Below are positions 1 through 7,433 of a stretch of 7,946 nucleotides of DNA, in pieces. The number at the start of each line of letters is the position of its first letter. The first letter of the stretch is position 1. This DNA is from Chitinophagaceae bacterium (GTDB lineage: Bacteria; Bacteroidota; Bacteroidia; Chitinophagales; Chitinophagaceae): assembly GCA_003456175.1 (NCBI GenBank), contig DMPB01000091.1:10555-18500 (forward strand), read 5' to 3'. The notes beneath the pieces are model-generated. The model did not search any database and was not told the origin of the DNA. It worked only from the letters and a program-made list of their open reading frames with translations. The position numbers and the translations under genes were made by a program.

Positions 1-2270
1 AGGCTGCCAAAATGAGTATTAAAGATGTAGCTCGTGTACTAGATCTACCGCTTTCAGAAAGTAATGCCCTTGCCAAATTAGTTCCCGATAAGCCCGGCAC
101 CGATTTGGGCAGGGTTTTAAACGCTCCCCTTACGGTAAAAGATGGCGAAAAAAGCTTAGAAGAAAAAGAAGGCCTCGGCCCCGACGATTTAGAGAATGTT
201 CGGCTACTGCGTTCCATTTACGCAAGTGATACCGACCCTAGAAGCCAAGTACTTAAAGAAGCCGAACGTTTAGAAGGCTCTGTGCGTAACACAGGCATAC
301 ACGCTGCGGGCATCATTATTGCACCAAAAGATTTAACAGAGCTTATACCCGTAGCAACCGCCAAAGATTCTGATTTGTGGGTAACACAAATTGAAGGCTC
401 CGTCATTGAAGAAGCAGGCGTTATTAAGATGGACTTCTTGGGGCTTAAAACCCTATCTATCATTAAAACTGCGCTAGAGCTTATTCGTCAAAATCATGGT
501 AATGCAATTGCGATAGACGATATTCCACTCGACGACGCAAAAACCTACGAACTCTATCAACGAGGCGAAACCAACGCTACGTTCCAGTTCGAAAGTGTGG
601 GTATGCAAAAGTATCTCCGCGAACTCAAGCCCGACGTATTTGCCGATCTCATTGCCATGAACGCATTGTACCGCCCGGGGCCACTTGCCTACATCCCTAA
701 CTTCATTGCTCGTAAGCATGGTCGCGAAAAAATTGAATACGATCTGCCAGAAATGGAAGAACATCTGGCCGATACTTATGGCATTACAGTATACCAAGAG
801 CAAGTAATGCTGCTTTCGCAAAAACTCGCAGGCTTTAGCAAAGGCGATGCAGACGTGTTGCGAAAAGCCATGGGTAAAAAAGACCGCAAAACCCTTGATA
901 AAATGAAAGGAAAGTTTATCGAAGGTGCCTCAAGTAAAGGGCATCCGGCCGATAAACTTGAGAAAATTTGGACCGACTGGGAAGCATTTGCGCAATACGC
1001 ATTCAACAAAAGTCATAGTACATGTTATGCTTTTGTAGCCTATCAAACAGGGTATTTGAAAGCACACTACCCCAGCGAATACATGGCAGCAGTACTTAAC
1101 CACGCCAGCGACCTCGATAAAATTACCTTCTTCATGGAAGAGTGTAAGCGTATGGGGTTAAAAGTACTTGGCCCCGATGTTAACGAATCGCAGAAAGGCT
1201 TTGCTGTAAATAAAAAAGGAGAAATACGCTTTGGCTTAGCAGGCCTCAAAGGCGTTGGCGAAGCTGCAATTGAAAATATTGTAGCAGAACGCAAAGCCAA
1301 CGGCCCTTTCGCTTCCATCTTCGATTTTATCAAACGGGTGAACCAACGTGTAGTGAATAAAAGAAGTCTTGAAGCATTGGCATACAGCGGTGCTTTCGAT
1401 GGCTTTGAACTACACAGAGCACAATATTTTTTCACTGCCGAAGGCGATAAAACCAGCGGTCTTGAAAAAATTGTTGCTTACGGACAAATGGTAGAAAGTA
1501 ACAAGAATAATGTAGGCAATACCCTTTTTGGCGATTTAGGTAGCACTATGGATATTCCAGTACCTAAAATTGCCCCTTGCGAGCCATTCACACTTACGGA
1601 ACAACTGAACTACGAGAAAGAAGTTACAGGTATGTTCATGAGTGGCCACCCGCTCGACCACTTCAGATTTGAACTCAAACATTACGGTATTATTTCATTG
1701 GCCGACTTTAATGAAATAAAAGATGATACCACCAAAGTACAAGCCATGGTTAACCGTACGCTTCGAGTGGCTGGTTTAGTAACAGATTGTAGCCATCGTG
1801 TCACTAAAAATGGGAAAAACTTCGGAATTCTTTCCGTAGAAGATTTTTCAGGAAAAACAGAGTTTGCATTTTTCGGAGACGATTATGCTCGTTTTAAAAA
1901 CTACTTCGAGAAAGGTTATAACCTTACGGTAAATGGCTTTTTTAAACCGGGATGGAAAGAAGGGACCTACGAGTTTAAGGTAACCAATATCACCCTGCTT
2001 GAAATGGTAAAAGAAAAACTCACCAAACAGCTCGATTTACATTTAGATGTAGCTGCATTAACGGAAGATGTTGTAAGCTTTTTTGTGAACAACGCAAAAG
2101 AACACAATAATGGCGCCACCACCTTGCGTTTCCATCTATATGCACCCGATCAACAAAAACTAAGCCTGCAAACTGTGGGCAAAGGCATTAAAATGAATGA
2201 AGAACTCACCAACTACTTATACAATGCACCCTTTATTGAAGTGAAAGTAGTAACACAAGAAAACAATTAG
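1..2270 (+). CDS. dnaE: DNA polymerase III subunit alpha, C-terminal two thirds (5' end outside window)
   Basis: This is the replicative polymerase chain that extends DNA in the pol III holoenzyme. The reading frame is open to the left edge (first whole codon at 3, Ala-Ala-Lys before the Met at 12), and AAKM-S-IKDVARVL matches an internal stretch of DnaE, so the ATG at 12 is not the start. About 400 residues (PHP domain and the first two catalytic Asp) lie upstream. Numbering from the Met at 12, MDFLGLKTL (140-148) carries the third catalytic Asp, D141. FQFES (191-195), RPGPL (221-225), YQEQVM (261-266), RKAMGKK (284-290) and FNKSHS (331-336) are classic palm and finger blocks. A helix-hairpin-helix (GLKGVGEAAI, 411-420) and an OB fold (about 585-660) follow. 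The gene ends in TAG. Two in-frame copies of the CCTTACGGTA repeat are each read as Leu-Thr-Val. Identity is certain; only completeness is lacking. Confidence 0.97.
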   Translation, partial: AAKMSIKDVARVLDLPLSESNALAKLVPDKPGTDLGRVLNAPLTVKDGEKSLEEKEGLGPDDLENVRLLRSIYASDTDPRSQVLKEAERLEGSVRNTGIHAAGIIIAPKDLTELIPVATAKDSDLWVTQIEGSVIEEAGVIKMDFLGLKTLSIIKTALELIRQNHGNAIAIDDIPLDDAKTYELYQRGETNATFQFESVGMQKYLRELKPDVFADLIAMNALYRPGPLAYIPNFIARKHGREKIEYDLPEMEEHLADTYGITVYQEQVMLLSQKLAGFSKGDADVLRKAMGKKDRKTLDKMKGKFIEGASSKGHPADKLEKIWTDWEAFAQYAFNKSHSTCYAFVAYQTGYLKAHYPSEYMAAVLNHASDLDKITFFMEECKRMGLKVLGPDVNESQKGFAVNKKGEIRFGLAGLKGVGEAAIENIVAERKANGPFASIFDFIKRVNQRVVNKRSLEALAYSGAFDGFELHRAQYFFTAEGDKTSGLEKIVAYGQMVESNKNNVGNTLFGDLGSTMDIPVPKIAPCEPFTLTEQLNYEKEVTGMFMSGHPLDHFRFELKHYGIISLADFNEIKDDTTKVQAMVNRTLRVAGLVTDCSHRVTKNGKNFGILSVEDFSGKTEFAFFGDDYARFKNYFEKGYNLTVNGFFKPGWKEGTYEFKVTNITLLEMVKEKLTKQLDLHLDVAALTEDVVSFFVNNAKEHNNGATTLRFHLYAPDQQKLSLQTVGKGIKMNEELTNYLYNAPFIEVKVVTQENN
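128..139 (+). repeat. CCTTACGGTAAA repeat copy inside dnaE
   Basis: This exact copy of the 10-mer CCTTACGGTA plus AA encodes Leu-Thr-Val-Lys as CTT ACG GTA AAA, in a variable surface stretch of the polymerase. It uses the same reading frame as the dnaE copy at 1922. Confidence 0.7.
1922..1935 (+). repeat. CCTTACGGTAAATG repeat copy inside dnaE
   Basis: This is an exact 14-mer within the OB-fold region of dnaE, encoding Leu-Thr-Val-Asn-Gly with the codons CTT ACG GTA AAT GG. It is identical to the three intergenic 14-mers. Confidence 0.8.
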
Positions 2271-2324
2271 GTTCATTACTTATGCAGTCTTTATTTTTAC
2301 AATAGAAAAACAAATACAAGCGCA

Positions 2325-2978
2325 ATGAAATTTTTCATAGACACGGCCAATTTGGCTCAAATTAAGGAAGCAAACGATTTAGGTATATTAGATGGTGTTA
2401 CTACCAACCCTTCATTAATGGCAAAAGAAGGCATTAAAGGTGAAGCCGCCATCATGCAGCATTACGAAACTATTTGTGAACTTGTTGATGGTGATATCAG
2501 CGCCGAAGTGCTCGGAACTAGCTTCGAAGGTATTATAGAAGAAGGTAAAAAATTAGCTGCTATTCACCCCAATATTGTGGTGAAAGTTCCTATGATTAAA
2601 GATGGTATTAAAGCCATTAAATGGTTTACCGATAATGGTATTAAAACCAACTGCACCTTGGTGTTCAGTGCTGGTCAGGCTATTTTGGCTGCCAAAGCAG
2701 GCGCTAGTTATGTGAGTCCATTTATTGGTCGTATCGATGATAGCGGTTGGGATGGTATGCAATTAATTGCACAAATTGCCAGTATCTATCAAATTCAGGG
2801 ATTTAAAACAGAAATTTTAGCAGCAAGCATCCGCAACGCCAATCACATCATTGCTTGTGCCGAAGCTGGTGCTGATGTTATCACTTCTCCGTTAGAAAGC
2901 ATCTTAGGTTTATTGAAGCATCCATTAACTGATATTGGCCTAGCTAAGTTCTTAGAAGATGCTAAGAAAATGGGGTAA
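2325..2978 (+). CDS. tal: Transaldolase, small TalC/FSA-type
   Basis: This 217-residue cytosolic TIM-barrel enzyme should move a dihydroxyacetone unit between sedoheptulose-7-phosphate and glyceraldehyde-3-phosphate in the non-oxidative pentose phosphate pathway. The family is shown by MKFFIDTANL (D6), GVTTNPSLM (N28) and VVKVPM with the Schiff-base lysine K87. The family mixes transaldolases with fructose-6-phosphate aldolases. Here the residue equivalent to E. coli FSA Gln59 is Glu61, and the one equivalent to FSA Tyr131 is Phe133 (SPFIGRIDD). Asn109, Thr111 (TNCTLVFS) and Arg170 (AASIRN) also match the transaldolase pattern, so I call transaldolase over aldolase. Length is normal. The start at 2325 aligns with the family N-terminus and lacks a Shine-Dalgarno sequence. 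It lies 54 bp after dnaE with no terminator seen between, so readthrough is possible. The gene is convergent with the YitT gene. Confidence 0.93.
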   Translation: MKFFIDTANLAQIKEANDLGILDGVTTNPSLMAKEGIKGEAAIMQHYETICELVDGDISAEVLGTSFEGIIEEGKKLAAIHPNIVVKVPMIKDGIKAIKWFTDNGIKTNCTLVFSAGQAILAAKAGASYVSPFIGRIDDSGWDGMQLIAQIASIYQIQGFKTEILAASIRNANHIIACAEAGADVITSPLESILGLLKHPLTDIGLAKFLEDAKKMG

Positions 2979-2983
2979 GCTTA

Positions 2984-2999
2984 CTTTACAGTAAATGTT
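2984..2999 (+). repeat. Degenerate copy of the CCTTACGGTA repeat after the tal stop
   Basis: CTTTACAGTAAATGTT differs at two of sixteen bases from CCTTACGGTAAATGTT, which occurs exactly at 4210-4225 and 7409-7424. It begins six bases after the tal stop codon. Its core TTTACAGTAAA is a perfect palindrome around the central A. It may be a decayed repeat copy, but chance resemblance is not excluded. Confidence 0.45.
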
Positions 3000-3007
3000 C
3001 AAGCACA

Positions 3008-3056
3008 CGTATAAATAGTTATGGGGCAGCTTCGCTGCCCCATAACTATTTATACG
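3008..3056. terminator. Long perfect hairpin, likely bidirectional terminator between tal and the YitT gene
   Basis: The arms 3008-3030 and 3034-3056 are perfect reverse complements over 23 bp, with a three-base TTC loop. The loop-proximal half is GC-rich (ggggcagc). The hairpin sits between two convergent stop codons (2978 and 3077). The sequence after it on the + strand is only moderately T-rich (catttagttt), and on the minus strand there is no good T-tract. Termination in both directions is therefore inferred mainly from the stem and its position. Confidence 0.8.
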
Positions 3057-3076
3057 CATTTAGTTTAAAATATATA

Positions 3077-4138
3077 CTATCCTTTTAATGGCCTTCTTTT
3101 GATAACACCGCCTTTAATATCCTTCACACTATGCATTACTACAAATGCATTCGGATCAATCTTTTGAATTTCAACATTCAACTTACTTAGCTCTAAACGA
3201 GTGATTACGGTAAAAATAATTTCGGTATCTCTTGGTACTGTTTGTTTTGTAAATCCCTTCTTACCCTGATAAGTAGTTACACCTCTACCAATGGTATTAA
3301 TAATCATATGCTTTATTTCTTCCGTATGATTCGCAATAATGGTAACACCAATGTATTCTTCAATACCTTCTACCAAAAAGTCAAGTGTTTTCGATGCAGC
3401 TAAATACGTAATCATTGAGTACAATGCAATTTCAATACTTAAAAAGTAGGCAGCAGCAGAAAAAATGAGTACGTTAATAATGATAATAATATCACCAATA
3501 GTAGTACCTAGCTTTTTACTTAAATAAATTGCCAACACTTCAGTACCATCAATTACAGCGCCGCCTCTAATAGCAAAGCCAATACCCGCACCTAGAAAGA
3601 ACCCGCCAAATACAGCTACCAATAAGTTATCGTTGGTAACATTAGGAAAGGTAATGGTTGCTAGCACTATAGCAAGTCCGGCTATTGCAAGAGCAGTTTT
3701 AATAGCAAACCCTCTCCCTACTACCCGCCAACCTAAGAAAATGAATGGAATGTTTACCGCAATTACAAGCACATACAGAGGCCATTTGGTAAGCGCTGTG
3801 GTTAGTAACGCTATGCCTGTTGCACCACCATCAATAAAATGATTGGTCAGCAAAAAACCTTTAAACCCAAAAGCTGCCGAGAAAATACCAATTACAATCA
3901 GTAGTATGTCTTTAAAACCACTTTTTGCTGTAACTAATAGCCCTCTATAATATTTGGCTCTTTTGTAATCTGTTTCCGCTCCTGATAGCTTCCAAATTAA
4001 ATCAAGTAATGGCTGTATCAAACGACTTAGATGGTTCAATTTCATAGGCAAGTAGTAATTATAAATGATGGTGTTCAAAATAGCGGTAAGCATCTTAAGA
4101 AAATGATAAAAGAAGCGAGGTTCTTCAAGTTTCCTCAT
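3077..4138 (-). CDS. YitT family membrane protein (YitT_membrane plus DUF2179)
   Basis: This is a 353-residue inner-membrane protein of unknown molecular function; YitT-like proteins have no established substrate. About five or six hydrophobic segments lie between residues 76 and 236 (for example 76-92, 121-136, 147-163, 172-190 and 217-234). Between them are the glycine-rich family blocks NHFIDGGATGIALL (99-112) and RGGAVIDGTEVLAI (191-204). The C-terminal 90 residues (about 262-344, GVTIIANHTEEIKHMI to MHSVKDIKGG) form the cytosolic DUF2179 domain, which resembles a PII-like sensor fold. The first ATG (4138) lies inside a copy of the CCTTACGGTAAATG repeat and gives an extra N-terminal stretch of 31 residues. 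The ATG at 4045 (MKLNHLSRL, 322 residues) is nearer the usual family length and may be the true start. The gene is downstream of the secDF terminator; I found no convincing promoter box. Confidence 0.88.
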   Translation of the reverse strand: MRKLEEPRFFYHFLKMLTAILNTIIYNYYLPMKLNHLSRLIQPLLDLIWKLSGAETDYKRAKYYRGLLVTAKSGFKDILLIVIGIFSAAFGFKGFLLTNHFIDGGATGIALLTTALTKWPLYVLVIAVNIPFIFLGWRVVGRGFAIKTALAIAGLAIVLATITFPNVTNDNLLVAVFGGFFLGAGIGFAIRGGAVIDGTEVLAIYLSKKLGTTIGDIIIIINVLIFSAAAYFLSIEIALYSMITYLAASKTLDFLVEGIEEYIGVTIIANHTEEIKHMIINTIGRGVTTYQGKKGFTKQTVPRDTEIIFTVITRLELSKLNVEIQKIDPNAFVVMHSVKDIKGGVIKRRPLKG

Positions 4139-4149
4139 TTACCGTAAGG
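4136..4149 (-). repeat. CCTTACGGTAAATG repeat copy, overlapping the YitT gene start
   Basis: The minus strand reads CCTTACGGTAAATG exactly, and its last three bases are the upstream candidate ATG of the YitT gene. This is the only one of six exact 10-mer copies that points to the minus strand. It forms a 16-bp inverted pair with the copy at 4210-4223: 4136-4151 is complementary to 4208-4223. Confidence 0.8.
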
Positions 4150-4165
4150 TTACTTACATAAAACA

Positions 4166-4196
4166 ACAACGGCAAGTACAATGTACTTGCCGTTGT
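4166..4196 (-). terminator. Rho-independent terminator of secDF
   Basis: The stem 4166-4179 / 4183-4196 is 14 bp without mismatch, with an AAT loop. On the minus strand it is followed by TGTTTTATG, a short T-rich tail. It lies 28 bp beyond the secDF stop and separates secDF from the YitT gene. It sits inside the inverted pair of CCTTACGGTAAATG copies, giving a nested palindrome. Confidence 0.8.
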
Positions 4197-4209
4197 ATTA
4201 CTCAACAAA

Positions 4210-4223
4210 CCTTACGGTAAATG
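4210..4223 (+). repeat. CCTTACGGTAAATG repeat copy next to the secDF stop
   Basis: This is an exact 14-mer that directly abuts the secDF stop codon (minus strand TAA at 4226-4224). With the next two bases it extends to the 16-mer CCTTACGGTAAATGTT, identical to the copy at 7409-7424 downstream of the FKBP gene. Confidence 0.85.
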
Positions 4224-7200
4224 TTATGCAATTGAAGTATCAATACCATTTGATGAACCTTCGGGTTCTTTACTCTTACCGAGTGGCTTTTGCTTGGCAA
4301 AATCTACCAGAATTGGCGCCGCTACAAATATTGAAGAGTAAGTACCAGTAACAACACCAATGAGCATTGCGAAGGCAAAACCACGTGTAACCTCACCACC
4401 GAAGATGAATAAAATCAAGATGGTTAAGAATACGGTTAAGCTCGTCATAATGGTACGACTTAACGTTTCATTGATAGCACGGTTAATGATAGAAGCTTTA
4501 GAAGCATTATCCATGATGTTGCTGTCTTCACGAATACGGTCATACACAATAATGGTATCGTTCATTGAGAAACCAATTACCGTTAAAATTGCAGCAATAA
4601 AGTGCTGATCAATTTCAAGCGGGAATGGTACAACATTTCTTAAGAAACTGAATACTGCTAACGTAACAAACACGTCGTGTAATAAAGCTATGATAGTACC
4701 AAGCGAGTATCTCCAATCGCGGAAGCGGATGAAGATGTACAAGCAAATCACCAACATTGCGAAAATAGTAGCGTTAGTAGCACCTGTTTTCAAATCGTCA
4801 GAAATAGTGGGTAATACCGTTTGAGAGCTTTGCTTGTATTCTGAACTGAACTTATTGAAATCTATCCCTTCAGGAATATGCTTTTGCAATCCCTTGAACA
4901 ATGTTTGTTCAACCTCAACATCAACATTATTACCTCTTTCATGAATTTTATAAGCTGTAGTAATGTTCAACTGGTTGTCTTTACCTACGGTTTTAATAAT
5001 TGGTGCTTCACCAAATACGGTAGCTAAATCTTGACGAACATTTTCAATGTTTGGCTTGGTTTTAAATAACACAGTGTAAGAACGACCACCTGCAAATTCT
5101 ACGCCTTCATCAAATCCATTGAAGAATGATGATACACCCAAAATCAATACCACTACAGAGATCCCGTATGCAATTTTTCTGTACTCAATGAACTTGAAAT
5201 TAGCATGGCGGAACACCTTACGGCTAATACCTGTGAAGTAGTTGAAATGACGGTTTTTGTTGGTATAGATATCGCTGATTAAACGAGAAACCAAAATACC
5301 ACAGAACAAGCTTAATAGAATACCAATGATCTGCGTAGTAGCGAAACCGAGTACCGGACCTAAACCAAAGTACACTAAGATAATAGCGGTAAGTAAGGTG
5401 GTTACGTGTGCATCTAGCACCGGTGCTAAAGAACGCTTATAACCATCGGCTACTGCATTTTGGTAAGTTTTGCCTTTGGTAATTTCTTCTTTAATACGTT
5501 CAAAGATGATTACGTTCGTATCTACAGCCATACCAATAGTTAACACTAAACCTGCAATACCAGGTGCTGTTAACGTGAAACCAAGTAAGCTTAGTACAAA
5601 TACTGTGAACAACAAATTCAAAATCAATGCAATGTTAGCTACCCAACCTGCTGTATTGTAGTAAATAAGCATCAAAGCAAAAATCACAATAAATGAAATC
5701 GCAAATGCCATACTACCACCATTCACTGCATCTTCACCTAAAGTTGGACCAACCAATTGTTCTTGTACAATTTTAGCAGGTGCATCTAGCTTACCACTTT
5801 GTAAAATGTCGGCTAAGTCTTTAGCTTCTGTAATGGTGTAATTACCACTAATTTCAGACTGGCCTCCAGTAATTGGCGTATTTACGAAAGGCGCACTATA
5901 TACCACGTTATCAAGAACAATAGCAATAGGTTTGCCTACATTATCGCTTGTTAACTTAGCCCACAAGCGTGTACCAGTGGCATCCATCGACATTTTGATG
6001 GCAACCTTACCACGCTGATCAAAATCTTGCTTCGCATCAGAAACATAAGTTCCCTCCAATGGAGCCTGACCATTTTCTAAAGTTTTAACAGCATATAATG
6101 GTAAGATATTTTTGAAACGAGGGTCATCGTTCTCAGGCTTACCATACATGAATACTAAGTTCGAAGGGAATTTGTTCGCTACAAAGCTCTGACGTAAGAA
6201 CTCACCCACACGAGTAGTATCTTTCGTTTGTACATAACCAATATTAGATGGCATTTGTACTTTACCAGTTTGCGGATCTTGCTGTGGTTGTACAAATGCA
6301 ATCAAATTACGTAAAGGAGCCTCGTTGAACTTAATAGTATTGCTATCAGTAGCAGCTTTAGTGGTAGCTGTATTAGCTGCTGAATCTACTTTTGTAGAAT
6401 CACTACTAACAGTTTTACCATTTAAAAAGTCGCTTAACGATTTATCTGCAGCCAATACACCCTCACTGATATCGCCAATGTTGTATACTTCAAAAAACTG
6501 CAAGTTAGCAGTACTTTGTAAGTAGTTACGAACACGTTGAGCATCTTTAATACCAGCAAGTTCAATGGTAATAATACCCTTTGCCGGATCTGGGTTAATA
6601 GCAGGGCTAGCAACACCAAAACGGTCGATACGTGTACGCAAAATACGATACGTATTATCAAAAGCAATTAATGCTTGCTCACGCAAATACGTTAACGTTT
6701 TATCGTTACTATCGTTAAACTTGATTTTACCATTGCTACGTTGAGCAAAAAGCGGGGCTAACTTACCATTAGCATCAGCCTTGGTGAACTCTTCGGCAAA
6801 TAAGGTAATTAAATCAGCACCACTATTAGCTTTACGAGTAGCGGCTTCAGATAATGCTTTGTTGAAATTAGCGTCTTTAGAATAATTAGATAAAGAGCGA
6901 ATTAAACCCTCTAAACCAACTTCCATGGTTACACTCATACCACCTTGCAAGTCTAAACCAAGTAGTAATTCTTGGTTTTTCGCATACTCATAAGTACCAA
7001 CACCAAAGAAAATTTTCTCTTCCTTAGTGCTGTCTTGCAACTTACGAAGTCTGTCTTCGCGGTACGCCTCAACTTCTAATTCGTAAGCAGTTCTGGCCTG
7101 TGCATCGTTCGGAAATTTCTGTTCCGGAGTTTCTGGGTAGGCTGCTTTGGTTTGTTTGTCTGCTTTTTCTGTTAATGCTGCTTCGTGTTGCTTCACAAAC

Positions 7201-7274
7201 CACGTGTGGCTTAATTGAATACAACTGAACACGATTAACGCTACAGTTACAACTTTCAACAATGTCTTTAACAT
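4224..7274 (-). CDS. secDF: Protein translocase SecDF, fused single-chain form
   Basis: This 1016-residue inner-membrane RND-type protein uses the proton gradient to help pull preproteins through SecYEG. The SecD half has one N-terminal membrane helix (5-22), the LLLGLDLQGGMSVTMEV block (103-119), a large periplasmic region (RTRIDRFGVASPAI at 213-226, LDNVVYSAP at 454-462) and five helices between about 521 and 665. These include GMAVDTNVIIFERIKEE (581-597), with the proton-path Asp D585. The SecF half begins near 690 with a helix (700-717), EGVEFAGGRSY (723-733), then five helices including GFSMNDTIIVYDRIRE (901-916, D906). Twelve helices in total match a full SecD plus SecF. SecD-SecF fusion is usual in Bacteroidota. 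Residues about 286-313 are a Ser/Thr/Ala-rich linker inside the periplasmic domain. The start at 7274 gives a basic n-region (MLKTLLK). A promoter lies upstream and a terminator downstream, so it is probably monocistronic. Confidence 0.97.
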   Translation of the reverse strand: MLKTLLKVVTVALIVFSCIQLSHTWFVKQHEAALTEKADKQTKAAYPETPEQKFPNDAQARTAYELEVEAYREDRLRKLQDSTKEEKIFFGVGTYEYAKNQELLLGLDLQGGMSVTMEVGLEGLIRSLSNYSKDANFNKALSEAATRKANSGADLITLFAEEFTKADANGKLAPLFAQRSNGKIKFNDSNDKTLTYLREQALIAFDNTYRILRTRIDRFGVASPAINPDPAKGIITIELAGIKDAQRVRNYLQSTANLQFFEVYNIGDISEGVLAADKSLSDFLNGKTVSSDSTKVDSAANTATTKAATDSNTIKFNEAPLRNLIAFVQPQQDPQTGKVQMPSNIGYVQTKDTTRVGEFLRQSFVANKFPSNLVFMYGKPENDDPRFKNILPLYAVKTLENGQAPLEGTYVSDAKQDFDQRGKVAIKMSMDATGTRLWAKLTSDNVGKPIAIVLDNVVYSAPFVNTPITGGQSEISGNYTITEAKDLADILQSGKLDAPAKIVQEQLVGPTLGEDAVNGGSMAFAISFIVIFALMLIYYNTAGWVANIALILNLLFTVFVLSLLGFTLTAPGIAGLVLTIGMAVDTNVIIFERIKEEITKGKTYQNAVADGYKRSLAPVLDAHVTTLLTAIILVYFGLGPVLGFATTQIIGILLSLFCGILVSRLISDIYTNKNRHFNYFTGISRKVFRHANFKFIEYRKIAYGISVVVLILGVSSFFNGFDEGVEFAGGRSYTVLFKTKPNIENVRQDLATVFGEAPIIKTVGKDNQLNITTAYKIHERGNNVDVEVEQTLFKGLQKHIPEGIDFNKFSSEYKQSSQTVLPTISDDLKTGATNATIFAMLVICLYIFIRFRDWRYSLGTIIALLHDVFVTLAVFSFLRNVVPFPLEIDQHFIAAILTVIGFSMNDTIIVYDRIREDSNIMDNASKASIINRAINETLSRTIMTSLTVFLTILILFIFGGEVTRGFAFAMLIGVVTGTYSSIFVAAPILVDFAKQKPLGKSKEPEGSSNGIDTSIA

Positions 7275-7308
7275 AAGACTGAGGTATTAACAAAATTTTT
7301 GTGAGCGG

Positions 7309-7339
7309 CAAAGATATGCGTTTGCATATACCAACCACA
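7309..7339 (-). promoter_or_regulatory. Bacteroidota-type promoter of secDF
   Basis: Read on the minus strand, TGTG (7339-7336) is followed by a 19-base spacer and TATCTTTG (7316-7309). This fits the known Bacteroidota housekeeping promoter, TTTG near -33 and TAnnTTTG near -7. The -7 box matches at every fixed base and the -33 box at three of four. It would place the transcript start about 25-30 bases before the secDF ATG. It lies just after the FKBP terminator, as expected for a new transcription unit. Confidence 0.6.
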
Positions 7340-7345
7340 TGCAGT

Positions 7346-7377
7346 TAAAAAATAGCCCATTCGCATTACGAATGGGC
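7346..7377 (-). terminator. Rho-independent terminator of the FKBP gene
   Basis: The arms 7355-7363 and 7369-7377 (gcccattcg / cgaatgggc) pair over 9 bp around a CATTA loop. On the minus strand the stem is followed at once by TATTTTTTA, a good U-tract. It lies 57 bp beyond the FKBP stop codon and just upstream of the secDF promoter. Confidence 0.88.
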
Positions 7378-7408
7378 GTTCAATAAACAACTTTTTTGTG
7401 AATTTTCA

Positions 7409-7422
7409 CCTTACGGTAAATG
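7409..7422 (+). repeat. CCTTACGGTAAATG repeat copy downstream of the FKBP gene
   Basis: This is an exact 14-mer lying 11 bases beyond the FKBP stop, between the stop and the terminator hairpin. It extends to the 16-mer CCTTACGGTAAATGTT shared with 4210-4225. Confidence 0.85.
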
Positions 7423-7433
7423 TTTTTCTGCAC

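Noticed and set aside
474..821. Minus-strand open frames inside dnaE (also near 218-463, 776-1009 and 1067-1435)
   Set aside because: They lie opposite a strongly conserved polymerase frame, have no recognisable domain and no promoter or start context, so they are shadows.
1477..1490. CTTACGGACAAATG in dnaE and CCTTACGGCTAA in secDF (5217-5228) as further repeat copies
   Set aside because: They share only the CTTACGG part and diverge at the core GTA, so they may be chance matches and were not counted.
2271..2324. Promoter for tal in the dnaE-tal gap
   Set aside because: TATTTTTA at 2292-2299 resembles a -7 box, but no TTTG lies at the proper distance upstream, so I do not list it.
3008..3056. 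Insertion sequence end or attachment site
   Set aside because: There is no transposase, integrase or target-site duplication near it, and the location between convergent genes fits a terminator better.
4208..4223. parS or matS-like site known from other bacteria
   Set aside because: The repeat does not match the published parS or matS consensus sequences I know; only the general polar or palindromic character is similar.
6434..6667. Second minus-strand frame within secDF
   Set aside because: It overlaps conserved SecD sequence in another frame and its translation is unremarkable.
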